A stretch of 15,279 nt of DNA, taken from contig JAOPYU010000319.1 of assembly GCA_025964455.1 (NCBI GenBank), positions 1 to 15,279 on the forward strand, given 5' to 3'. The translations under genes and the position numbers were made by a program. Origin of the DNA: Thermoleophilia bacterium (lineage in GTDB: Bacteria; Actinomycetota; Thermoleophilia; Gaiellales; SKUG01). Shown piece after piece: positions 1-6,274 of this stretch; the stretch's first letter is position 1, and every line of letters begins with the position of its first letter. A model generated the notes under the pieces. That model made no database searches and was not told the DNA's origin. It saw only the letters and a program-made list of their open reading frames with translations.

Positions 1-904
1 ACACCGTGTACTCCGGATGGAATGCGAGCGGGATGAAGCACTGGAGCGCGCCGACCTCGCCCGTGCGGTTGATGTCCGGCATCTCGCCCGACGCCTCGAA
101 GCGGGCACGGGTGGCGAGTGATTCGTCCTCCAGCTCGCGCAGGCGTACGAGGTGGTCGATGCGCTCCTCGAGCGTCTCGACATGCCCGTAGAGCATCGTG
201 CAGTTGGTCTTCACGCCGACCTCGTGGGCACGGCGGTGCACCTCGAGCCACTCCTCGGCCGTGTCCTTGCCGCGGCAGACCAGGTCGCGAACGCGCTGGG
301 AGAAGACCTCCGCGCCGCCACCCGGCATGGAGCCGAGCCCGGCATCGACGAGGTCCTGCAGGACCTGCGTGTCGCTCAGCCCGCCGCCGAGGCGGCCGAG
401 GTGGCGGATCTCCGACGCGGTCCACATCTTCAGGTGGATGTCCGGTACCGCCTCGTGCATGCGGCGCACGAGCTCGATGTACCACTCGTACGTGATGTCG
501 GGGTGTTCGCCGCCGACGACGTGGATCTCCGTGACGCCGAGCTGCGCCGCCTCGAGCGCCTGCTCCACCATGTCGTCGTGGCTGAAGGCATAGGCGCCGT
601 CGTGCGTCTCCTGCGTGCGGCTGAACGCGCAGAAGCGGCACTTGATCCGGCAGATGTTGGTGTGGTTGATGTGCCGGTTGTGGTTGAAGAAGACCTCGTC
701 GCCGTGGAGCGCGCGTCGGCGCAGGTCGGCGAGCCGGCCGACCGTCAGCAGGTCGGTGCTCTCGATGAGCGTCAGCCCGTCGTCGAACGCCAGTCGTTCA
801 CCTGCGAGCACCGGCTCGATCAGGGGAAGGAGCGCGTCGTCCTGCACGAGGCGGCGGATGGTGTCGACCTGGCGATCCAGGGTCGCGGTGGGCTGGTCCG
901 ACAT
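1..904 (-). CDS. mqnE: Aminofutalosine synthase MqnE (radical SAM), 3' end cut by window edge
   Basis: Radical-SAM enzyme of the futalosine route to menaquinone. It joins the chorismate-derived 3-[(1-carboxyvinyl)oxy]benzoate to an adenosyl radical to give 6-amino-6-deoxyfutalosine. 301 codons are visible and the C-terminus is missing. The 4Fe-4S motif CxxxCxxC is C84, C88 and C91 inside NICRIKCRFCAFSR. Later blocks are VVGGEHPD, GLGSMPGGGAEVF and TMLYGHVETLEERIDHL. The TMLYGHVET form favours MqnE over the related cyclisation enzyme MqnC, which usually reads ATMMFGHVE. The ATG at 904 has an AAGGA ribosome site five bases upstream (complement of 910-914). It lies 163 bases after the prenyl synthase gene on the same strand, separated from it by a hairpin, so it may have its own promoter. 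Family assignment is firm; substrate is inferred from the family. Confidence 0.92.
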   Translation of the reverse strand, partial: MSDQPTATLDRQVDTIRRLVQDDALLPLIEPVLAGERLAFDDGLTLIESTDLLTVGRLADLRRRALHGDEVFFNHNRHINHTNICRIKCRFCAFSRTQETHDGAYAFSHDDMVEQALEAAQLGVTEIHVVGGEHPDITYEWYIELVRRMHEAVPDIHLKMWTASEIRHLGRLGGGLSDTQVLQDLVDAGLGSMPGGGAEVFSQRVRDLVCRGKDTAEEWLEVHRRAHEVGVKTNCTMLYGHVETLEERIDHLVRLRELEDESLATRARFEASGEMPDINRTGEVGALQCFIPLAFHPEYTV

Positions 905-935
905 GCGGGTCCTTGGGTGGGGAAAACCTGCATGG

Positions 936-941
936 ATCCTA
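936..941 (-). promoter_or_regulatory. Possible -10 element for mqnE
   Basis: The minus strand reads TAGGAT here, fitting TAnnnT. A start about seven bases further on would give a leader of roughly 25 bases containing the AAGGA ribosome site. No convincing -35 hexamer is seen at 16-18 bases. The call rests on position and one hexamer only. Confidence 0.22.
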
Positions 942-1013
942 GATGAACACCGTCTCCGGCGAGCCGGGCGGCGGCGCTATCGCATCGGTGTTCCGAGGGG
1001 CGGAGCATCCACC

Positions 1014-1054
1014 GATGTGCAGATCGTCGAGATGGGGTCGACGGTCTGCACATC
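1014..1054 (-). terminator. Long hairpin after the prenyl synthase gene (possible terminator or processing site)
   Basis: The arms 1014-1030 and 1038-1054 are complementary over 17 positions, with one C-A mismatch in the minus-strand RNA (a G-U wobble in plus-strand RNA), around a seven-base loop. It begins 13 bases after the prenyl synthase stop. No T-run follows, so it is not a classical intrinsic terminator, although U-less hairpin terminators have been proposed in high-GC actinobacteria. The ten-base sequence CATCCACCGA occurs at both ends (1006-1015 and 1051-1060). Confidence 0.5.
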
Positions 1055-1067
1055 CACCGAGGGACAC

Positions 1068-2084
1068 CTAGCTGAGGCGATCGACGGAGGCGGCCGCGAT
1101 CGTGCGCAGCGGGCCGATGTCGAAGCGGTTGCCGAGCTCCGGCAGCAGCGCCTCGGCGTCGCGGCGCATCGCGAGCGCGAAATCGGCCGCGCTGTCGACC
1201 GCGCCGGTCGCGCGGATGTCCGCGAGCAGCGGTTCGACATCCGCATCGGCGATGTCGGGACCCGCGATTCGCGCCGCGAGCGAATCGTCGCGGACCACCG
1301 CTCGGAGCATGGGCAGCGTCATCGTCCCGTCGCGCAGGTCCGCGCCCGGGCGCTTGCCGAGCAGCGCCTCGGTCTCCGGGCTGCCGCAGTCGAGCACGTC
1401 GTCGGCGACCTGGAAGGCCGTGCCGACGAGCCGTCCGAACCGGGCGAGCGTGTCGATGTCCTCGAGCTCGGCGCCGCCGAGGATCGCGCCGAGCTGCAGC
1501 GCCGCCTCGAACAGGATGCCGGTCTTCATCGCGCAGCGATCCAGGTACCCGACCTCCGCGAGGTGCGGATCCCGCGCCTGTCGCGCCTGCAGCGCCTCGC
1601 CCTCGGCCAGGGTTCGCGACGCACGCGCCAGCACACGCGTGGCGCGCAGCACCCGCCGCTCGTCGGTCGCGTTGCGGCAACCCACGAGGGTGTCGAACGC
1701 CAGGCTGAACAGCAGGTCGCCGGCCGCGATCGCCACGTCGCGTCCGGAGGTCGCGCCGACCGTCGGCTCGCCGCGGCGCAGGGCGGCGCCGTCGAGCAGG
1801 TCGTCGTGCACGAGCGTCGCGGTGTGGATCAGCTCGACCGCCGCACCCGCCCGCAGCGAACACGTGTCGAAGGACATGCGTCCCGCGTCGTCGCCCTCGA
1901 GCGCGCGCGGCCGCGCCGCCCGCACGAGCAGCGGTCGCAGGCGCTTGCCACCGGCGGCGATCGGACCACGCGCCGCCGCCGCGACCGGACCCTCGTGCGC
2001 GTCGACCAGCTCGAGCATGTGGCGGTCGACATCAGCCAAGAAGCTGCGCAGCTGCGGGTCGTCGAGCGTCGCCGCGGTGGTCAT
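1068..2084 (-). CDS. Long-chain polyprenyl diphosphate synthase (menaquinone side chain)
   Basis: Trans-isoprenyl diphosphate synthase, 338 aa, the usual family length. It condenses isopentenyl diphosphate units into the menaquinone side chain. Visible motifs are GGKRLRP near residue 45, the first aspartate-rich motif DDLLD (D94, D95, D98) followed by LRRGEPT, and the second aspartate-rich motif FQVADDVLD (D228, D229, D232). The fifth residue before the first motif is Ala89. A small residue there goes with long-chain products in this family, so a hepta- or octaprenyl product is likely, but the exact length cannot be read from sequence. The ATG at 2084 overlaps the menG stop as ATGA, which fixes the start and implies translational coupling. 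The frame stays open upstream, but that part is the antisense-like shadow of menG. Comparable to HepT/HepPP synthase beside ubiE/menG in Bacillus. Confidence 0.92.
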   Translation of the reverse strand: MTTAATLDDPQLRSFLADVDRHMLELVDAHEGPVAAAARGPIAAGGKRLRPLLVRAARPRALEGDDAGRMSFDTCSLRAGAAVELIHTATLVHDDLLDGAALRRGEPTVGATSGRDVAIAAGDLLFSLAFDTLVGCRNATDERRVLRATRVLARASRTLAEGEALQARQARDPHLAEVGYLDRCAMKTGILFEAALQLGAILGGAELEDIDTLARFGRLVGTAFQVADDVLDCGSPETEALLGKRPGADLRDGTMTLPMLRAVVRDDSLAARIAGPDIADADVEPLLADIRATGAVDSAADFALAMRRDAEALLPELGNRFDIGPLRTIAAASVDRLS

Positions 2085-2842
2085 GCGTCCGCGCCGACCG
2101 TCGCGTCCGCCGTCGCCGTCACCGTCGGCGCCGCCTCGACCGGCAGCACGCCGCGATGCAGCGCCACGATCCCGCCGCCGTACCGCTTCCACGTCACGTC
2201 GACGATCCCGGCGGCCTCGATCACTGCTGCGTGCTGCGGCGGGCGCGGGAAGCCCTTGGTCGACTCGGGCAGGTAGGTGTACGCCGCCCGGTCGCGCGAG
2301 ATGATGCCACCGAGGATCGGCACGACCCGGTCGAACCAGATGTCGTAGAACCAGTTCGCGACCCGGGTCCTGGGCCGCGTGATCTCCAGGCACACGATGC
2401 GTGCGCCCGGGCGCCCGACGCGCGCGAACTCGCGGTAGGCGAGCGCGAGGTCCTCGACGTTGCGCACGCCGAAGCTCACCGTGACGACGTCGAAGGAATC
2501 GTCCTCGAACGGCAGCGCCAGGGCATCGCCCTGCACGAAGTCGATGCGCTCGGCAGCGGCGTGGTCGCGGTGCCCGCCCTTGCGCTTGCGCGCCTGCTCG
2601 AGCATCCCGGCGGAGAAGTCGAGCCCGGTCACGTGCTCGGCGCCCGCCTCGGCGAGCAGGAAGCTGATGTCACCCGTCCCGCAGCACACGTCGAGCGCGC
2701 GCGTGGACGGATCCACCTTCGCCGCGCGCACCGCCGCGTTGCGCCACCGCTTGTCGATCCCCATCGTCATGACGAGGTTCATCAGGTCGTAGCGACCCGC
2801 GATGCGGTCGAACATGTTCTGGACGTCTTCAGCCTTCGGCAT
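2081..2842 (-). CDS. menG: Demethylmenaquinone methyltransferase MenG/UbiE
   Basis: SAM-dependent C-methyltransferase for the last step of menaquinone synthesis, 253 aa. The N-terminal VQNMFDRIAGRYDLMN is the UbiE signature. SAM motif I is LDVCCGTGDIS (about residues 50-60). The acidic residue GLDFS, the GDALALPF block and VSFGVRNVED follow as expected. The C-terminal region contains LPESTKGFPRPPQ and GGGIVALHRG, then about 20 residues of Ala/Thr/Val-rich tail not typical of the family. It starts nine bases after the ubiX stop. The candidate ribosome site (TAGGAT on the minus strand) shares bases with that stop codon. It ends in an ATGA overlap with the prenyl synthase gene. In the futalosine pathway this enzyme acts after prenylation and decarboxylation. 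Confidence 0.93.
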   Translation of the reverse strand: MPKAEDVQNMFDRIAGRYDLMNLVMTMGIDKRWRNAAVRAAKVDPSTRALDVCCGTGDISFLLAEAGAEHVTGLDFSAGMLEQARKRKGGHRDHAAAERIDFVQGDALALPFEDDSFDVVTVSFGVRNVEDLALAYREFARVGRPGARIVCLEITRPRTRVANWFYDIWFDRVVPILGGIISRDRAAYTYLPESTKGFPRPPQHAAVIEAAGIVDVTWKRYGGGIVALHRGVLPVEAAPTVTATADATVGADA

Positions 2843-2851
2843 GCGTGGATC

Positions 2852-3469
2852 CTATCCCTGTCGTGGAGCGGGCTCGATGCCCGCGTCCCACTCGCCGAGC
2901 AGCGACTGGTCGATGCCGATGAGGTTGAGCACCTTGGCTACCACGAAATCGATCATGTCCTCGATCGTCTCGGGCAGCTGGTAGAAGGCAGGCATGGCCG
3001 GCAGCACGTGTGCGCCGGCGCGCCGCACGCGCAGCAGGTTCTCGAGGTGGATGGTCGAGAGCGGGGTCTCGCGCGGCACGAGCACGAGCTTGCGATCCTC
3101 CTTGAGGGCCACGCTCGCCGCGCGGTGCAGCAGGTTGGACCCGGCGCCGCTCGCGATCGTCGCGAGCGTGTCCATGGAGCAGGGCACGATCACGGCGGCA
3201 TCCCACCGCGCGCTGCCGCTCGCATACGGCGAGCCGAAGTCGTGCGCGTCCCAGATCCGCTCGGCCGGCAGGCCCGTGTCTGCGATCCAGCGATCGAGCA
3301 CCTCGCCGTGGTCCATCCGCAGGTCGCCGTAGAGCTCCTGCCCCGAGACCTGGAGCGATGCCTTGGAGAAGCAGGCGCCGACGGTGTGCCCGCCCTGCAC
3401 GAGCGCCTGCACGAGGCGACGTGCGTAGGGGGCGCCGCTTGCCCCGGTGATGCCGACGAAGACGTCCAT
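2852..3469 (-). CDS. ubiX: UbiX-type flavin prenyltransferase
   Basis: UbiX/Pad1 family, 205 aa. It makes prenylated FMN from FMN and dimethylallyl phosphate, the cofactor of UbiD-type decarboxylases. Visible signatures are VGITGASGAPYA (residues 5-16), VPCSMDTLATIASG (96-108), LVLVPRETPLSTIHLENLL (129-146) and PAMPAFYQLPETIEDMIDF (158-175). In this context the partner would be the UbiD-type decarboxylase of the futalosine branch, where UbiX is sometimes called MqnM. No ubiD gene lies in the window. The ATG is only 23 bases from the base of the large qcrC-ubiX hairpin, and no strong Shine-Dalgarno is seen. That leaves little room for a separate promoter after the hairpin. Family call is firm; pathway role is inferred from neighbours. 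Confidence 0.92.
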   Translation of the reverse strand: MDVFVGITGASGAPYARRLVQALVQGGHTVGACFSKASLQVSGQELYGDLRMDHGEVLDRWIADTGLPAERIWDAHDFGSPYASGSARWDAAVIVPCSMDTLATIASGAGSNLLHRAASVALKEDRKLVLVPRETPLSTIHLENLLRVRRAGAHVLPAMPAFYQLPETIEDMIDFVVAKVLNLIGIDQSLLGEWDAGIEPAPRQG

Positions 3470-3488
3470 GCGCGCAGGCTATCCCAGC

Positions 3489-3529
3489 GACGCACGTGGG
3501 GGGCGCCGAAGCGCCCCCCACGTGTCGTC
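3489..3529 (-). terminator. Very stable hairpin with UUCG loop between qcrC and ubiX
   Basis: The arms 3493-3506 and 3511-3524 pair perfectly over 14 bases. After a one-base bulge at 3525, GACG (3489-3492) pairs with CGTC (3526-3529). In minus-strand RNA the four-base loop is UUCG closed by C-G, the classic extra-stable tetraloop. It lies about 20 bases after the qcrC stop. No T-run follows, and ubiX starts 23 bases on. It could be a U-less terminator, a partial terminator or an mRNA-stabilising/processing element. Confidence 0.75.
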
Positions 3530-3547
3530 ATCAGCTGTTCGCGAGCG

Positions 3548-4687
3548 TCACTCGGGGCTGCCGTCGTCGTCCTTCGCGAGGCCGTCGTCGCTGCTGGCGC
3601 CCTCGTCGTCGACGCCACCCTCGGTCTGGCCACCGACGGTCGCCGGATCGCCCGCGTCGCCGCGGTCGTCCGCGTCGGTCGCATCCTCTCCGCTGCCGGC
3701 GGTCTTGCCGCCGGTCACGCGGTCCCAGTCGGTCTGGCCGACCGAGCCGAGGCTCTCGGCCTCGCCCGGCGCGCCGAGCGTCTTGAGGAAGGCCGCGACC
3801 TGCGCCGCCTGCTCGTCGGTCATGCTCGAGCCGCCCTTGACCGGCATGGCGCCGCCGCCGAGGCCCTTGGCCAGCACCTCGATGATGTCGTCCACCGAGT
3901 CATAGCGCGTGCCGACCGCATCCAGGTTCGGACCCGGACCGCCGTTGCCGACACCGCCGAGCTGGTGGCACGAGCCACACGTCTCGTAGATGCCCTCTTC
4001 GAACAGCACCGCATAGCCGGGCATCGCCAGCTGGCCCTCGGAGAGCCCCTCGGGGCCCCCCGTCTCCTTGCCCGACTGGGAGCCGAGGTAGGTGAACGAG
4101 AGCAGCGTGATCGCGGTCAGCACCATCGCGGCCATCGCGACCGGACGGCGCGACGGGCGCCGCTCCTTCTTGCGGTCCACGAACGGCCAGGCGATCAGCA
4201 TCATCAGCCAGAGCGTCGGCACGATGATCGTGCCGAGCACCACGAGCTGCGGGTTGGCGAAGATGATCAGCAGGTAGAAGAGGAAGTAGAAGTACCACTC
4301 CGGTCGCGGGTGGTAGCTCGTGGTCGACGGGTCGGCCTTCTCCTCGTACAGCAGCCCGAGCAGCGGCTTGTCGACGGATTCGTCGAGCTCCCCGCCCTTG
4401 GTCCTGAAGACCGCGCCGGGCTCCTTCGGGGTGTACTGCTCCTGCTCGGCCGGGGTGGCCACGCGGTCACAGGTCGGGTTCCACCACGAATCGCAGTTCG
4501 CCATGCTGAACCACATGGTGCTGAGCACGATGAGCAGCACCATGATGCCCGTCGCGGCGATCACGTCGTGGTAGGTCCCGTTCGGGAAGAACGGCTTGCC
4601 GTGCTCGGCGACCCGGCGCTTGTACTCCAGGAACGCGCGGCGCTGGTCGCTCATCGGCTCCGGCTGGTGGTTGTCGTGCTCGGCCAT
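3548..4687 (-). CDS. qcrC: Menaquinol-cytochrome c reductase subunit IV-cytochrome c fusion QcrC
   Basis: 379-aa membrane subunit joining the C-terminal half of cytochrome b (subunit IV) to a mono-heme cytochrome c, as in Bacillus QcrC. A first membrane helix lies near residues 42-61. The quinol-site motif PEWY is residues 129-132 and is followed by two helices (about 133-170 and 185-202). The cytochrome c domain has the heme-attachment motif CGSCH (C237, C240, H241), and the likely axial ligand is Met281 in GGAMPVKGG. Two features are odd. The loop between the first helix and PEWY is about 65 residues and contains C65 and C73, longer than usual. A strongly acidic Asp/Glu/Gly/Ser tail occupies residues 317-379. 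The ATG overlaps the qcrB stop by one base (TGATG). It carries electrons from the Rieske protein side toward a cytochrome c oxidase or soluble acceptor. Confidence 0.93.
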   Translation of the reverse strand: MAEHDNHQPEPMSDQRRAFLEYKRRVAEHGKPFFPNGTYHDVIAATGIMVLLIVLSTMWFSMANCDSWWNPTCDRVATPAEQEQYTPKEPGAVFRTKGGELDESVDKPLLGLLYEEKADPSTTSYHPRPEWYFYFLFYLLIIFANPQLVVLGTIIVPTLWLMMLIAWPFVDRKKERRPSRRPVAMAAMVLTAITLLSFTYLGSQSGKETGGPEGLSEGQLAMPGYAVLFEEGIYETCGSCHQLGGVGNGGPGPNLDAVGTRYDSVDDIIEVLAKGLGGGAMPVKGGSSMTDEQAAQVAAFLKTLGAPGEAESLGSVGQTDWDRVTGGKTAGSGEDATDADDRGDAGDPATVGGQTEGGVDDEGASSDDGLAKDDDGSPE

Positions 4688-5409
4688 CAGGACCAGGCCT
4701 CCGGATCATTGGCGGGATCGTCGGTCTTCCACGGCGCCGGCGTGACGCCGAGCCGCGTGACGAGGTACATGTGCAGGCCGATCAGGCCCATGAGCGCTCC
4801 GGGGATCAGCAGCATGTGCAGCCCGTAGAAGCGCGGGATGATGTCGGAGGTGTACTCCGAACCGCCGCGCAGGAACTCGGAGATGTACGGCCCCAGGAAC
4901 GGCGCGGTGCCGTTCAGGTTGATGGCCACGACCGACGCCCAGAACGCGCGCTGGTCCCACACGAGCAGGTAGCCCGTGAGGCCCATCGCGAGCGTCGTCA
5001 CCAGGATCAGCACGCCGGTGATCCACGTCAGCTCACGCGGGTACTTGTACGCGCCCATCATGAACGAGGCCGCCATGTGCAGGAACATGAGCACGATCAT
5101 CATGCTCGCGCCCCACTTGTGCATGCCGCGCACGAGCCAGCCGAAGTCGAAGTGGAACATGATCCGCTGGATCGACTCGTACGCCGTGTCGGCGCCCGGC
5201 TGGTAGTGCATCGCGAGGATCGCGCCGGTGACCGCCTGGTTCACGAACACGATCAGCAGGCAGAAGCCGAGCGTGTGGAGCCAGCTCAGGCCGCGCGGCA
5301 CGTTGCGCAGCAGGAACCACTTGTGGAACTCCACGAGCCCACCGCGCTGGTCCACCTGGTCGAGCGCTCGCGTGCCCTGGAACTTCAGTTCTTCCTTCAA
5401 GCCGTCCAT
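4687..5409 (-). CDS. qcrB: Cytochrome b subunit QcrB, b6-type
   Basis: 240-aa N-terminal half of split cytochrome b, four membrane helices, holding the two b hemes of the menaquinol-cytochrome c reductase. The axial histidines are H97 and H111 in the second helix and H198 and H213 in the fourth. The spacings of 13 and 14 intervening residues are the cytochrome b6/Bacillus pattern; mitochondrial-type cytochrome b has 13 and 13. The quinol-site region YLLVWDQRAFWASVV (147-161) is intact. By my hand alignment the cysteine that binds the extra c-type heme in b6 and Bacillus proteins is replaced by Thr46, with C50 the nearest cysteine. The gene follows the Rieske gene by 50 bases, with a GAGG ribosome site on the minus strand about 11 bases before the ATG, and overlaps qcrC by one base. 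Confidence 0.94.
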   Translation of the reverse strand: MDGLKEELKFQGTRALDQVDQRGGLVEFHKWFLLRNVPRGLSWLHTLGFCLLIVFVNQAVTGAILAMHYQPGADTAYESIQRIMFHFDFGWLVRGMHKWGASMMIVLMFLHMAASFMMGAYKYPRELTWITGVLILVTTLAMGLTGYLLVWDQRAFWASVVAINLNGTAPFLGPYISEFLRGGSEYTSDIIPRFYGLHMLLIPGALMGLIGLHMYLVTRLGVTPAPWKTDDPANDPEAWS

Positions 5410-5459
5410 CTGGGATCAGGCCTCGTTTCGTCTCGTCGGGGTCGAGGATGCGCCGGGCA

Positions 5460-6101
5460 TCAGGGCTGCAGGGGGTAGAACAGGCCCTCGGGACCGCTCG
5501 TGTGCTGGCCCGGGTCGCGGTGCGACTTGCGCTCGCCGTCGTTGTTGAGCGCGTAGATCGCGGTCGCCCACAGCTCCTCGCCGCGCTTCTCCCACAGGTA
5601 GCGGTCGAGCGGGCGGACCGGCGGACCGGCCTGGCGCTTGCCGTCCTTGTCGTAGGAGCCGCCGTGGCACGGGCAGACGAACCCGGTCGTCGACGCCTGC
5701 ACCGGGCACCCGAGGTGCATGCAGACGTTGGAGACGACCGAGTACTCCTCCTGGCCCTTGAGCGCGAAGGGATCGTCGCCGGGCTTGGCGTTGCGGCGCA
5801 CGAACGCGACCTTCTTGCGGATGTAGGCATCCGGCTTCTCGGCGCGCGGCTGGAGCACCACCTTGGTGAAGCTGCCGTCCTTGAACTCGTCGATGTTGCC
5901 GAGCAGGACGGGCTCGAACTCCTCGCCGCCGAATACGGGGCCGAGCGCCATGCCCGCGACGGGCACCGCGATGAGCGCGCCCATGAGGCCGCCGACTCCG
6001 ACGGTCGCGGCCGTCAGGAACTGGCCGCGCGTCATCTCCTTGTCGGCGACGGTCGGCGCTGCCTGACCGTCGGCCGGAGGGGTGTGTGTCGCTTCGGACA
6101 C
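5460..6101 (-). CDS. qcrA: Rieske iron-sulfur subunit QcrA
   Basis: 213-aa Rieske 2Fe-2S protein of the bc complex. Cluster box 1 is CMHLGC (C127, H129, C132) and box 2 is CPCHGGSY (C143, C145, H146). C127/H129/C143/H146 are the ligands and C132-C145 the disulfide. Met128 stands where Thr is most common. One hydrophobic helix (about residues 27-55) anchors the N-terminus. It is preceded by TRGQFL, where a twin-arginine signal would read RRQFL; the second arginine is Gly26. I chose the GTG at 6101 because AAGGAG lies five bases upstream and the protein then has the usual length. An upstream ATG at 6215 would add a 38-residue extension with no family similarity. It is the first gene of the bc/menaquinone cluster. 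Confidence 0.93.
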   Translation of the reverse strand: MSEATHTPPADGQAAPTVADKEMTRGQFLTAATVGVGGLMGALIAVPVAGMALGPVFGGEEFEPVLLGNIDEFKDGSFTKVVLQPRAEKPDAYIRKKVAFVRRNAKPGDDPFALKGQEEYSVVSNVCMHLGCPVQASTTGFVCPCHGGSYDKDGKRQAGPPVRPLDRYLWEKRGEELWATAIYALNNDGERKSHRDPGQHTSGPEGLFYPLQP

Positions 6102-6170
6102 GATGGCTCCTTCGTCGTGGAAATGCGTCGAGCCGTGCGGGGGCCTGCGAAGGCGCCACGCGCGCGAGTC

Positions 6171-6186
6171 GAACGTCCCGACCCTA
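6171..6186 (-). promoter_or_regulatory. Possible promoter of the bc complex/menaquinone cluster
   Basis: In the 173 bases between ygfZ and qcrA the minus strand has TAGGGT (6186-6181), a TAnnnT -10 hexamer. A GAACGTC box (6171-6177 on the plus strand) falls where transcription would start. The same GAACGT word is clustered at 9558-9657. No good -35 is seen; the best at 17 bases is GCACTT. Weak evidence, but a promoter is expected in this gap. Confidence 0.27.
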
Positions 6187-6274
6187 CAGAAGGTGGCGCC
6201 CGAAAGTGCGGCCACCCGTCTTGAACGGGGAGCACATCCTCACGCCGCCGCCGGATGCGGTCGGCAGGCCGGGC

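Noticed and set aside
2156..4828. Plus-strand open frame of about 890 codons opposite menG, ubiX and qcrC
   Set aside because: Arg/His/Ala/Val-rich with no domain pattern, and exactly antisense to three well-recognised genes. A product of high GC content and few stop codons.
6102..6215. Longer start (ATG at 6215) for the Rieske protein
   Set aside because: The GTG at 6101 has AAGGAG at ideal spacing and gives the normal family length. The extension overlaps the likely promoter.
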